Shown here piece after piece: positions 6,491 to 13,877 of a stretch of DNA of 20,923 nucleotides; the first letter of the stretch is position 1, and each line of letters opens with the position of its first letter. The DNA is taken from assembly GCA_900544645.1 (NCBI GenBank), contig UQWG01000032.1, forward strand, positions 1-20,923, read 5' to 3'. The position numbers were made by a program, and so were the translations under genes. The DNA comes from an uncultured Collinsella sp. Lineage in GTDB: Bacteria > Actinomycetota > Coriobacteriia > Coriobacteriales > Coriobacteriaceae. The notes under the pieces are model-generated. The model had not been told where the DNA came from and made no database searches. It saw only the letters and a list, made by a program, of their open reading frames with translations.

Positions 6491-7204
6491 CTAATAGTTG
6501 TAGGTATATCCGCCGGCGTCGCCGCGGGTAAAAGACTTGGCATGCTCGATTGCCTGCCCACTCGAGTCATAGGTCAGGCCTTCCAGCACGAGCGCAAGAT
6601 CGCCCGGCTCAAGATTAAGCAAGCTCGCATCGCGTGCGCCCAGCGCCTCGATATCGAGTTTCTCTACCGACTGATCTGGCTTGCGTCCCAACATATCGTA
6701 GGTCTCGAACAGGCTGAAGACCGAAATGTCCACGCCTTCGATGCCCGGAAACAGCAGGCACGGAATCAGTGTCATCTCGATCGATACGGGCTCACCATCG
6801 ATGCAGTTGAGGCGGCGCACCGAGTAAAGCAGATCGTCCTCGGCGATGCCAAACAAGTCGGCATAATACGGGCCGGCGTAGCGTTTGGAGCGCGCCAGGA
6901 TGCGCACCGACGGCGTCGCGCCCGATGCCAGAACCGACTGACGGAAGCCGCCCTTGCGTTCGTGCTCGTCAAACCACTTGTGTCCCACAAAGGCGCCTTT
7001 GCCCTGCACGCGACGAATCTGGCCGCTTTTGACCAGCTCGTCCATGGCGCTTCGGATTGTCAAGCGCGTCGTGCCAAACTCCTCGGCCAGCTCGTTTTCG
7101 GACGGAATCATCGAGCCCGTCGGGTAGTCGCCGCGCTCGATTCGCTCAGCAATGCAGCGGCGAATTTGCTTGTAAACCGGCAAGTCTTCTACTGCATCAG
7201 CCAT
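6491..7204 (-). CDS. GntR-family regulator, HutC/UTRA type, 1
   Basis: 237 aa. Winged helix at about 10-75 with the GntR signature IPSENELAEEFGTTRLTIRSAMDEL (recognition helix near 45-57) and wing GKGAFV. A UTRA effector domain follows at about 95-230, with SVRRLNCIDGEPVSIE in its middle. It likely binds a sugar phosphate or phosphorylated Amadori compound and releases operators when bound. The start is ATG 7204 after AGGTAGGTG and overlaps the preceding gntR gene by 16 bases. Good candidate to bind the GGTATTAA-type sites, because HutC-type regulators favour GGTNTA-like half sites. Confidence 0.88.
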   Translation of the reverse strand: MADAVEDLPVYKQIRRCIAERIERGDYPTGSMIPSENELAEEFGTTRLTIRSAMDELVKSGQIRRVQGKGAFVGHKWFDEHERKGGFRQSVLASGATPSVRILARSKRYAGPYYADLFGIAEDDLLYSVRRLNCIDGEPVSIEMTLIPCLLFPGIEGVDISVFSLFETYDMLGRKPDQSVEKLDIEALGARDASLLNLEPGDLALVLEGLTYDSSGQAIEHAKSFTRGDAGGYTYNY

Positions 7205-7956
7205 TCGACACCTACCTTCGTCGCAACGCCGTCTGCCTCGCCGTTATCGGCAAAACGATACTTGGTCGGCAGAATCACGGACTTGCAATACTCGACAAAG
7301 CCATCGTTCTCGTCACGCTCGTGCGAAGCCTTGTAAAACACCGGCGTGCCCTCCTGGGCATCCAGCAACTTGGCCTCGTCGGCGTTCAGACGGCTGATAG
7401 AAATATGCTCCTTGCCGTGCGTCACATGGACATTCCCCTCTTTGAGCAAAACGTCGTAGAGGCTCTCCTGCTCAAAATCGTGATCGGGAAGCGAGGGGCA
7501 CAAAGACAGATTGACGTAAGCCGTCTCGATCGATGCCGGGGAACCGTTGACCACACGCACGCGCCGAATGCAGAAGAGTGGCATGCCCAAGTCGATCTGG
7601 GCTTTTTGGGCAAAATCGATATCGGCATACACGACCTTGGACCAAACCAGGCGTGCGGTCGACTTTGAGCCAACCCTCTCCACCGCCTGCGTATAGTTCC
7701 ATGTTTCCTGAAAGATGTTCAACGGCTTGGGAGGGCACACATAGGTACCCGAACCGCGGCGGCTTTCCAAAGTTCCGCACGAAATAAGACGCGTGATCGC
7801 AGCACGCAACGCCGTGCGCGACACGCCCAGCTCTTCACAGAGCACACGCTCGGCGGGCAGCCGGTCACCACCCTGCAGGTCATAATGTTTGATATACCAA
7901 AGAATGCCCTCAAAGGCGCGATCTTTGGGCGGAATCGCATATGGTTCACTCGACAT
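7189..7956 (-). CDS. GntR-family regulator, HutC/UTRA type, 2
   Basis: 255 aa. Winged helix at about 14-74 with LPAERVLCEELGVSRTALRAAI and wing GSGTYV, then a UTRA domain containing IRRVRVVNGSPASIE and an FYKASHERDE segment near the C-terminus. The start is the ATG with GAGGAG 8 bases upstream; a TTG two codons earlier is less likely. Its stop lies inside the next gntR gene, so the two are probably co-translated. Sequence similarity to regulator 1 is limited to the family signatures, so this is not a recent duplicate. The pair may sense different ligands or form a two-level control of the deglycase/PTS promoters. Confidence 0.88.
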   Translation of the reverse strand: MSSEPYAIPPKDRAFEGILWYIKHYDLQGGDRLPAERVLCEELGVSRTALRAAITRLISCGTLESRRGSGTYVCPPKPLNIFQETWNYTQAVERVGSKSTARLVWSKVVYADIDFAQKAQIDLGMPLFCIRRVRVVNGSPASIETAYVNLSLCPSLPDHDFEQESLYDVLLKEGNVHVTHGKEHISISRLNADEAKLLDAQEGTPVFYKASHERDENDGFVEYCKSVILPTKYRFADNGEADGVATKVGVEWLMQ

Positions 7957-7991
7957 GGGCAAGGCTCCTCAACCGCTTGATGCTGCGGGCA

Positions 7992-8483
7992 TCATTGCTC
8001 CGGACGCCCCATGGCGTCGAAGGCTTCTTTGATCTGCTCCGCAACGTTCCGATACGATCGATATAGGCCGGAGTCTCGCTTGACTTCGCCCGCGGTCACC
8101 GGAATCTCAAGCTTCGAAATCTCATCCTCGCCGGTTTGCACGGCAACGATGACACCCATACCAAGGCACATATTACGCTTGGCAGCGTTGTTTTTGGTAG
8201 CCTGAGCTGGATTAATCAAAATCTGCTGAGCTAGTTCGCGCTTGCTAACCTCCGGCACATCCTCGGGATTTCCGGTCTCGACAATCTCGCACTGCAACAC
8301 GTCCGCATAGTCAAAAATCTTCGGCTCGCCACCGCGTTGATGCACAGCCCACTTGCGGCGCGTGGCATCCTGGTAGATAGCCGGCAAAAATGTAAACCGC
8401 GGCGGGTCCAAAATCGTATCCGTGATGGTAAACACATCGGGATCAAAGGCATCCTGCGGGTTTTTCTTCTTGAACAGCCCCAT
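7992..8483 (-). CDS. Conserved hypothetical protein
   Basis: 163 aa, starting MGLFKKKNPQDAF after GGGAGG (7-nt spacing); an upstream ATG at 8516 lacks an RBS. No signal peptide or transmembrane helix is evident. The basic MGLFKKK start and segments such as YADVLQCEIVETG and RNVAEQIKEAFDAM recall small cytosolic proteins of the DUF4428/SHOCT-associated kind, but this is only an impression. It ends 35 bases before gntR 2 and probably heads the same transcript, with TATATT (minus strand, 8526-8521) as a possible -10. No function assigned. Confidence 0.7.
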   Translation of the reverse strand: MGLFKKKNPQDAFDPDVFTITDTILDPPRFTFLPAIYQDATRRKWAVHQRGGEPKIFDYADVLQCEIVETGNPEDVPEVSKRELAQQILINPAQATKNNAAKRNMCLGMGVIVAVQTGEDEISKLEIPVTAGEVKRDSGLYRSYRNVAEQIKEAFDAMGRPEQ

Positions 8484-8604
8484 ATCAGCCTCCCGTACTA
8501 GCATTAAACAACTCATGCTGAATATAGCACCAATTTCAAGCCACTGCTTTATCGCATCGGTGCGCGGCGTCTATGGCTCGCCCAGCGGAAGAGTTAACGG
8601 ACGA

Positions 8605-8677
8605 GGGCCGGGGTGTCTGCCTTGTTTTGAGAAGTGGGCTTCGCGAACTTCTCAAAACAAGGCAGACACCCCGGCCC
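8605..8677. repeat. Long perfect inverted repeat, 31-bp stem
   Basis: Arms 8605-8635 and 8647-8677 are perfectly complementary over 31 bp, with an 11-nt loop (GGGCTTCGCGA). It lies between the lacI stop (8732) and the start of the hypothetical gene. There is no U-run on either side. The stem is far longer than a normal terminator. Its outer end, GAGGGCCGGG, recurs at the outer end of the repeat at 10988-11112. Confidence 0.9.
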
Positions 8678-8731
8678 CGCCGGCAAATAGCGGACACTCC
8701 GCATGCAATCTATGCAAACAAACAAGTACGC

Positions 8732-9760
8732 TTAGCTACATTCGGTAAGTTCGAGCACGCTGCCCTTAACGATAAGCGCCGGCTCCAGGACGACCTCTTC
8801 GGCACGCCTGCCGCCCCTACCGGCAAGACGCTTGGACATGCAGCCAAAAGCATGCTCCGCAAGGACACCAGGATCCTGCTCAATCGCGGTCAGCGCCGGC
8901 TCAAAGAGAACGTCGGCCGCCGAGTTGTCATAGCTTACGACCGAAATGTCACCCGGAATGCTCTTCCCCATCTCGTGCAAGCGCTTGAGCAAACCGAGGG
9001 CAATGTTATCCGAGCTTGCAAATACGGCGGTGGCGTCGGTCGCGAGCACTGCCTCCGAGGCCTCGTAGGCGCTCGGAATGTAGTACTCGCTCTCAAACTC
9101 CAAACGTGCGTCGATAGGCAAGCCAACCTCGCGCAGCGCGCGCTCATAGCCGGCAAGTCGTTTACGCCCCGTATTGGAACGGCGTGCGTTAACCAAGCAG
9201 GCAATGCGACGGTGGCCCTGCTCGATCAGATAGCGGGTGGCCATGTAGCCACCCATCTCGTGGTCGAACATCACCTTGTCGCACTCGAGCCCCTCAATGG
9301 CACGGTCGACCATCACGGCAGGGATAGGCAGATGGCTGACTTCTTCGCGCAGGGCGCGGTCGTCGGAGAACTCGTCACCCACCACCAGAAAGACACCGTC
9401 GACGCCGCGCGTCACCAGCTGGCGCAGCAGCTCCAGATCGTCATCGGCGCTTCCACCAGAGCTGGTAATGAAGAGCGCATAGCCGTCCTCGCGACAGCGC
9501 TTTTCCAGGCTACCGGCGAGCGAGGCAAAAAAGCGGCTCTCAATGTTAGGGACGATAAGGCCCAGCGTGCGCGACTCGCGCATGACCAGACTACGCGCAA
9601 TCTGGTTAGGAACATAGTGGTTGCGCGCCGCGACCTCCTTGATGAGTTTGCGGTTTTCTTCCGAGATACGACAAGGCCGATTATTGAGCACAAGCGAGAC
9701 CGACGAGGGGGAAAGCCCCACCTCCTGGGCGATCTGCTTGAGGGTGACTTTGTTGGCCAT
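8732..9760 (-). CDS. LacI-family transcriptional regulator
   Basis: 342 aa. N-terminal helix-turn-helix VTLKQIAQEVGLSPSSVSLV (5-24), hinge region around 50-60 (PNQIARSLV), then a periplasmic-binding-protein-like effector domain from about 64 (LGLIVPNIESRFFASLA). DNISVVSYDN-like GDISVVSYDN and FASSDNIALGLL are typical late-domain motifs. Length is normal. The start follows AAGGAGC. Its target is unknown: it stands alone, divergent from murB, and the nearest sugar genes are the deglycase locus on one side and galE/malQ on the other. A TATACT (minus strand, 9801-9796) is a possible -10, and a CGGTAGACGGC box lies about 40 bases further upstream. Confidence 0.92.
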   Translation of the reverse strand: MANKVTLKQIAQEVGLSPSSVSLVLNNRPCRISEENRKLIKEVAARNHYVPNQIARSLVMRESRTLGLIVPNIESRFFASLAGSLEKRCREDGYALFITSSGGSADDDLELLRQLVTRGVDGVFLVVGDEFSDDRALREEVSHLPIPAVMVDRAIEGLECDKVMFDHEMGGYMATRYLIEQGHRRIACLVNARRSNTGRKRLAGYERALREVGLPIDARLEFESEYYIPSAYEASEAVLATDATAVFASSDNIALGLLKRLHEMGKSIPGDISVVSYDNSAADVLFEPALTAIEQDPGVLAEHAFGCMSKRLAGRGGRRAEEVVLEPALIVKGSVLELTECS

Positions 9761-9834
9761 CTCGCTCCTTCCGGGTTTACGCGCAATCTCTTGAAAGTAT
9801 AGCGACTACCCCTCTACCTCGGTGATAAACACTT

Positions 9835-9853
9835 TACCAATCCGGTAGACGGC
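9835..9853. promoter_or_regulatory. TACCAAT and CGGY-RRA-CGGY elements between lacI and murB
   Basis: Plus strand TACCAAT (9835-9841) is followed at once by CGGTAGACGGC (9843-9853). Both elements also occur, 19-23 nt apart, at the three deglycase/PTS promoters. The region serves divergent lacI and murB; TATATT at 9895-9900 is a weak -10 candidate for murB. Confidence 0.35.
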
Positions 9854-9943
9854 TGTTTTATCGCCGCCAGCGCACCAAATCCGTCCGGGTGGGGTATATT
9901 GCAATCGATTGATGACAACGACCACCAAAAGGCGGATATTCGT

Positions 9944-10906
9944 ATGCACGAGAACGACTTTTTTAACGAGGACCTGCTGTGCGCGCTTGCTGGCGTTGCC
10001 GGCGAGGACAACGTGCTGATGAGCGAGCCCATGCGCGAGCACACCACGTTTAAGATCGGCGGCCCGGCCGACGTCTTTGTCACGCCCGATACCGAGCAGG
10101 GCCTCGTCGCCACGCTCGATACCTGCTATCGCTGCGGTCTGCCCCTCACCATCGTGGGCAACGGCTCCGACCTGCTCGTCGGCGACAAGGGCATCCGCGG
10201 CGTCGTCGTGGCGCTGGGCGAGGGACTCTCCGACATTACGGTCGACGGCACGCACGTCACGGCGGCAGCCGGCGCCTTGCTTTCCGATGTCGCCGCTGCG
10301 GCAGCCGAGGCCGGTCTCACCGGCATGGAGCCCATCTCGGGCATCCCCGGATCGGTCGGCGGCGCCTGCTACATGAACGCCGGCGCCTACGGCGCCTGCA
10401 TGGCAGACGTGCTGGAGTCTGTGCGCGTCTACAAGCCCGCCCGCATGCTCGACGACGGCACCCGCGGCAGCGGCAACATCATCGAGTTCGATGCCGACGA
10501 GCTCAACCTGGGCTATCGCAAGAGTCGCATCGCCGACGACGGCTTTATCGTTCTTTCTGCCACCTTCAACCTCGCACCGGGCAACGCCGCGATGATCAAG
10601 GCCGACATGGACGACTACCGCCAGCGCCGCGAGGAAAAGCAGCCGCTCGACATGCCGAGTGCCGGTTCCACCTTCAAGCGCCCCGAGGGTTACTTTGCCG
10701 GCAAGCTCATCATGGATGCCGGCCTGCGAGGACACGCCGTTGGCGGCGCGCAGGTGAGCGAGAAGCACTGCGGCTTCATCGTCAACGCCGACCACGCCAC
10801 CGCCGCCGATGTCGACGAACTCATCCGCCACATCCAGGCAACCGTCAAAGACCAATTCAACGTAGACCTAGAACCCGAAGTCCACCGAGTCGGCGAATTC
10901 CTCTAA
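9944..10906 (+). CDS. murB: UDP-N-acetylmuramate dehydrogenase
   Basis: 320 aa. Reduces UDP-GlcNAc-enolpyruvate to UDP-MurNAc with NADPH and FAD, the second committed step of peptidoglycan precursor synthesis, in the cytosol. FAD-binding PCMH domain: HTTFKIGGPADVFV, IVGNGSDLLVGD, then SGIPGSVGGACYMNAGAYG (nucleotide loop). The C-terminal substrate domain has PSAGSTFKRP, with the catalytic serine, and ends EPEVHRVGEFL, with the catalytic glutamate. ATG 9944 follows AAGGCGG; the in-frame TTG at 9899 has no RBS. Monocistronic, closed by its own hairpin terminator. Confidence 0.97.
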   Translation: MHENDFFNEDLLCALAGVAGEDNVLMSEPMREHTTFKIGGPADVFVTPDTEQGLVATLDTCYRCGLPLTIVGNGSDLLVGDKGIRGVVVALGEGLSDITVDGTHVTAAAGALLSDVAAAAAEAGLTGMEPISGIPGSVGGACYMNAGAYGACMADVLESVRVYKPARMLDDGTRGSGNIIEFDADELNLGYRKSRIADDGFIVLSATFNLAPGNAAMIKADMDDYRQRREEKQPLDMPSAGSTFKRPEGYFAGKLIMDAGLRGHAVGGAQVSEKHCGFIVNADHATAADVDELIRHIQATVKDQFNVDLEPEVHRVGEFL

Positions 10907-10910
10907 AAGA

Positions 10911-10936
10911 GAAGGCCCCGAAAGGGGCCTTCACCA
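10911..10936 (+). terminator. murB terminator
   Basis: Nine-bp stem GAAGGCCCC/GGGGCCTTC with a GAAA tetraloop begins 4 bases past the stop. The following ACCATATTTATT is only modestly T-rich. Confidence 0.8.
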
Positions 10937-10987
10937 TATTTATTCAGATAACCCAGTCCGGTGTGTCGCGCCCCGAATCCGAGAGGG

Positions 10988-11112
10988 CCGGGACAGTCCG
11001 AGAGGCATAAGGTTGATCGCGAGTTCCGCACGAGCCGGAGAGCACTTAATGTGCTCTCCGTGCGAGCAGGACTGCCCGAGCAGGCAACCTTATGCCTCTC
11101 GGACTGTCCCGG
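10988..11112. repeat. Long inverted repeat with 28-bp outer stem and inner hairpin
   Basis: Arms 10988-11015 and 11085-11112 are perfectly complementary over 28 bp. The 69-nt interior folds again: CGGAGAGCAC (11036-11045) pairs with 11051-11060 around TTAAT, and CGCA/TGCG extend it past a 5-nt bulge. The direct repeat CGAGCAGG occurs twice at 11063-11083. It lies between the convergent murB and peptidase genes, 12 bases from the peptidase stop. It could be a bidirectional terminator, a structured RNA or a small mobile repeat. Confidence 0.9.
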
Positions 11113-11124
11113 ACCAAGCCGCAG

Positions 11125-12330
11125 CTACGACAGCGCAATACCGCCGAGCCAGCCCCAACGCACGCCAGAGCCAGTGCCATAGAAGCTAATAAACGAGTCA
11201 AGCGACTTAGACGTAATGGCGCCCTCGTTGCTCATAACGATGCCGCCGCCAACGTAGATACCCACATGACCGTAGATAAGGCCCGGAGCACCCGTGCCGC
11301 TGTGCGAGGAATCGGCCACGATCATGCCCACCTGCAGCGCCGAGCGATCGGAGCTATAGCACCAGGCGTTGAACATGTCACACGCGTTGCCGCCAAAATA
11401 GCCCACGCCGGCGTTACGGAAGACATTGGTAACCCACGCCGCGCACCAGTTCTGACCCGGCGAAGGCGTGGAGTAGCACGCGTTGACGACGGCCTGCTGT
11501 TTGCCCGAGCCGGCATTCTGTTGCGGGGTTCCGGGCGCATACGATCCGCCACCCGAGCTTGAACCACCCGAGTAGGAATTGTTCTTGTTCGCGGCGGCGG
11601 CGGCAGCGGCGGCCTTCCTGGCAGCCTCCTCAGCCTGGGCGGCAGCGAGAATCTCGGAATCACGCTGAGCCATGAGCTCCTTGACATCGTCAGAGAGGCC
11701 GTTCAAAACCGTCTGGACTTCCTGCTGCTTGGCCTGCATGTCCTGCATCTGGGCAGTCTGCTGGTCCTTGAGCTTCTCTAAGTCGGCCTTCTGCGACTCG
11801 AGCTCGGTCTTTTGCGCATCGAGCTCTTCCTGGATGGTCTGAATGTCCTCGATGGCGTCGCGGTCGCTCTTGTTGATCTTCTCAACGTAATGCGCGTTGG
11901 CGACGAGTTCCTCAAACGAGCCAGAGGCCAGCAGCAGCGACAGGATGTTCGTGCCGCCGGACTTGTAGCTGGCGGCCACGCGATCGGAAAGGTCGTTGCG
12001 CTTCTTCTTGAGCTCGGCCTTCTTTTCATCGATCTGGGCCTGCGTGTCGTCAATCTTGCCCTGGACATTCTCGATGTCGTTGAGGGTCTGGGCATTCTTG
12101 TTGGCCAGCGCCGCATACTCATTTGCGATGCTGTCGAGCTGGACCTGAACCTCGTCGAGCTGGGCCTGGGCGGCATTCAGTTTATCGGTGGTTTCTTTGG
12201 AAGCCTCCGCCGCATGGGCGCGAGCGGGCAGGCCAAAAAGAACTGCCGCAGAAGCGGCGCCGAACAGGGCCTTGAGGGCAGTGCGGCGCGAGAGCTCCTG
12301 GGAAAGGATAGAATCGCTGTTTGGTGACAT
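11125..12330 (-). CDS. Secreted coiled-coil cell-wall peptidase, NlpC/P60 or CHAP type
   Basis: 401 aa. Signal peptide 1-40 with SRRTALKALFG (14-24), close to a twin-arginine motif, a hydrophobic stretch and cleavage site AHA|AE. Residues about 44-245 form a long Lys/Glu/Gln-rich coiled coil like PcsB/CwlO-type hydrolases. A short Ala run and a Gly/Ser linker (252-275) lead to a C-terminal papain-like domain with NWCAAWV (C296) and YGHVGIYVGGG (H355) as the likely catalytic pair. Probable role: peptidoglycan hydrolysis in cell division or separation, held in check by the coiled coil. The start follows CGGAG. NlpC/P60 versus CHAP is not decided here. It stands alone, convergent with murB and divergent from galE. 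Confidence 0.88.
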   Translation of the reverse strand: MSPNSDSILSQELSRRTALKALFGAASAAVLFGLPARAHAAEASKETTDKLNAAQAQLDEVQVQLDSIANEYAALANKNAQTLNDIENVQGKIDDTQAQIDEKKAELKKKRNDLSDRVAASYKSGGTNILSLLLASGSFEELVANAHYVEKINKSDRDAIEDIQTIQEELDAQKTELESQKADLEKLKDQQTAQMQDMQAKQQEVQTVLNGLSDDVKELMAQRDSEILAAAQAEEAARKAAAAAAAANKNNSYSGGSSSGGGSYAPGTPQQNAGSGKQQAVVNACYSTPSPGQNWCAAWVTNVFRNAGVGYFGGNACDMFNAWCYSSDRSALQVGMIVADSSHSGTGAPGLIYGHVGIYVGGGIVMSNEGAITSKSLDSFISFYGTGSGVRWGWLGGIALS

Positions 12331-12391
12331 ATGTACTCCGTTACATGCTTATTTATATGTCGCTCAACTCATACATATTAGCGTACATATG
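12328..12391 (-). promoter_or_regulatory. Leader inverted repeat enclosing the peptidase start codon
   Basis: On the minus strand CATATGTAC (12391-12383) is perfectly complementary to GTACATATG (12336-12328), which contains the peptidase start codon and abuts its GGAG. If both lie in the mRNA, folding would cover the start. The arms are 46 nt apart and AT-rich, so the effect may be weak. Otherwise the 266-nt gap to galE holds only promoters; TATACT at 12554-12559 is a good -10 for galE. Confidence 0.35.
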
Positions 12392-12596
12392 GCGCGTCCC
12401 AACGATTTCCACGAACGGCAGGAAACTACAAGGTCAGCGGCTCGTAAGCAAATGTCAAAGATCAGGTTATGCGTACGCAAGCTCTTCTATGAGTACGTTA
12501 GCACAATCCTCTGCTTTTCCTACAGCGCACGATTTGGGCGTCCCTGCCTGCGCTATACTCCCCTGAAGAAGTGTTCCTGATTCGATAGGAGACTAC

Positions 12597-13658
12597 ATGT
12601 CCAAAGCACTCGGCCCCAAAGACACCTGCGTCCTCGTTACCGGTGGCGCCGGCTTTATCGGCTCGCACACCGTCGTTCAGCTGCTCGAGGGTGGCTACCA
12701 GGTCGTCATCGTCGATGATCTCTCCAACTCCAGCGCCGTCGCCGTCGACCGCGTCAAGACCATCGTGGGCGACGAGGCCGCCAAGAACCTCACCTTCTAC
12801 GAGGCCAACGTGCTCGACCGCGATGCAATGAACAAGATCTTCGATACCCATCAGATCGACCGCGTCATCCACTTCGCCGGTTTTAAGGCCGTCGGCGAGT
12901 CGGTGAGCAAGCCCGTCGAGTACTACCACAACAACATCGAGAACACCCTGGTGCTCATCGACGTCATGCGCAGCCATGGCTGCAAGTCCATCATCTTCTC
13001 GAGCTCCTCGACCGTCTACGGCGACCCGGACAACCCGCCCGTCACCGAGGAGGATCCTAAGAAGCCCGCGACCAACCCCTATGGTTGGACCAAGTGGATG
13101 ATCGAGCAGATCCTTATGGACGTCCACACCGCCGACCCCGAGTGGGACGTCGTGCTGCTCCGTTACTTCAACCCCATCGGCGCTCATCCGTCAGGCCTGA
13201 TCGGCGAGGACCCCAAGGGCATCCCCAACAACCTGGTGCCCTATGTCGCCCAGGTTGCCGTGGGCAAGCTCGAGGCCGTTCAGGTCTTTGGCAACGATTA
13301 CCCCACCCCCGACGGCACCGGCGTGCGCGACTACATCCACGTGTGCGATCTGGCCTCTGGTCACGTTGCCGCCCTTAACTGGATGAACGGCAAGACCGGC
13401 GTCGAGATCTTTAACCTGGGCACCGGCACCGGCACCTCGGTACTCGAGGTCGTCGCCGCCTTCTCCAAGGCTTGTGGCAAGGAGCTGCCCTACGTGATCC
13501 GCGAGCGCCGCGCCGGCGACATCGCTGCCAACTGGTGCGATGCCTCCAAGGCCGAGCGTATGATGGGCTGGAAGGCCCAGTACGACATCGCGGACATGTG
13601 CCGCGATAGCTGGAACTGGCAGAGCCACAACCCCAACGGCTTCGCCGACGCCGAGTAG
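12597..13658 (+). CDS. galE: UDP-glucose 4-epimerase
   Basis: 353 aa cytosolic short-chain-dehydrogenase-type epimerase that interconverts UDP-glucose and UDP-galactose with bound NAD. Rossmann motif TGGAGFIGS (about 15-23), VIHFAGFKAVGES, SSSSTVYGDP containing the catalytic Ser/Thr, and YGWTK with Y162 and K166 (YxxxK). RYFNPIGAHPSGLIGEDP and DGTGVRDYIHVCDLA are typical GalE blocks. The tryptophan pair around the lysine (YGWTKWM) is slightly unusual. The start follows TAGGAG. Likely monocistronic, with its own terminator; it feeds the Leloir pathway and surface-sugar synthesis. Confidence 0.96.
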   Translation: MSKALGPKDTCVLVTGGAGFIGSHTVVQLLEGGYQVVIVDDLSNSSAVAVDRVKTIVGDEAAKNLTFYEANVLDRDAMNKIFDTHQIDRVIHFAGFKAVGESVSKPVEYYHNNIENTLVLIDVMRSHGCKSIIFSSSSTVYGDPDNPPVTEEDPKKPATNPYGWTKWMIEQILMDVHTADPEWDVVLLRYFNPIGAHPSGLIGEDPKGIPNNLVPYVAQVAVGKLEAVQVFGNDYPTPDGTGVRDYIHVCDLASGHVAALNWMNGKTGVEIFNLGTGTGTSVLEVVAAFSKACGKELPYVIRERRAGDIAANWCDASKAERMMGWKAQYDIADMCRDSWNWQSHNPNGFADAE

Positions 13659-13679
13659 CAAAACCTACATACCGCTCTT

Positions 13680-13713
13680 GCCCCGATCTCACGTTGTGAG
13701 GTCGGGGCTTTTT
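13680..13713 (+). terminator. galE terminator
   Basis: Thirteen-bp stem GCCCCGATCTCAC/GTGAGGTCGGGGC (one G-T pair) with a 3-nt loop, followed directly by five Ts. Confidence 0.92.
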
Positions 13714-13765
13714 CATGGCATGTAACCATTCGCCGAAAATCGACCAACTTTTTTATCTTGCCTGT

Positions 13766-13792
13766 ACATGTTTAAACAACATGTTTTACAAT
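13766..13792 (+). promoter_or_regulatory. Palindromic operator candidate and -10 ahead of malQ
   Basis: ACATGTT (13766-13772), five bases, then AACATGT (13778-13784): a perfect 7+7 inverted repeat. TACAAT (13787-13792) just after it is a likely -10, so a bound protein would sit in the spacer and block the promoter. The nearest -35-like hexamer, TTGCCT at 13758, is too far away (23 nt), so an activator may be needed. Confidence 0.5.
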
Positions 13793-13877
13793 AGGCGTAT
13801 CGAATCAGAACATCGGAGGCGGACTGCACACCCATCGGCAGGCCGACCCCACAACAAGAAGGTTGGTGAGCGCATTC

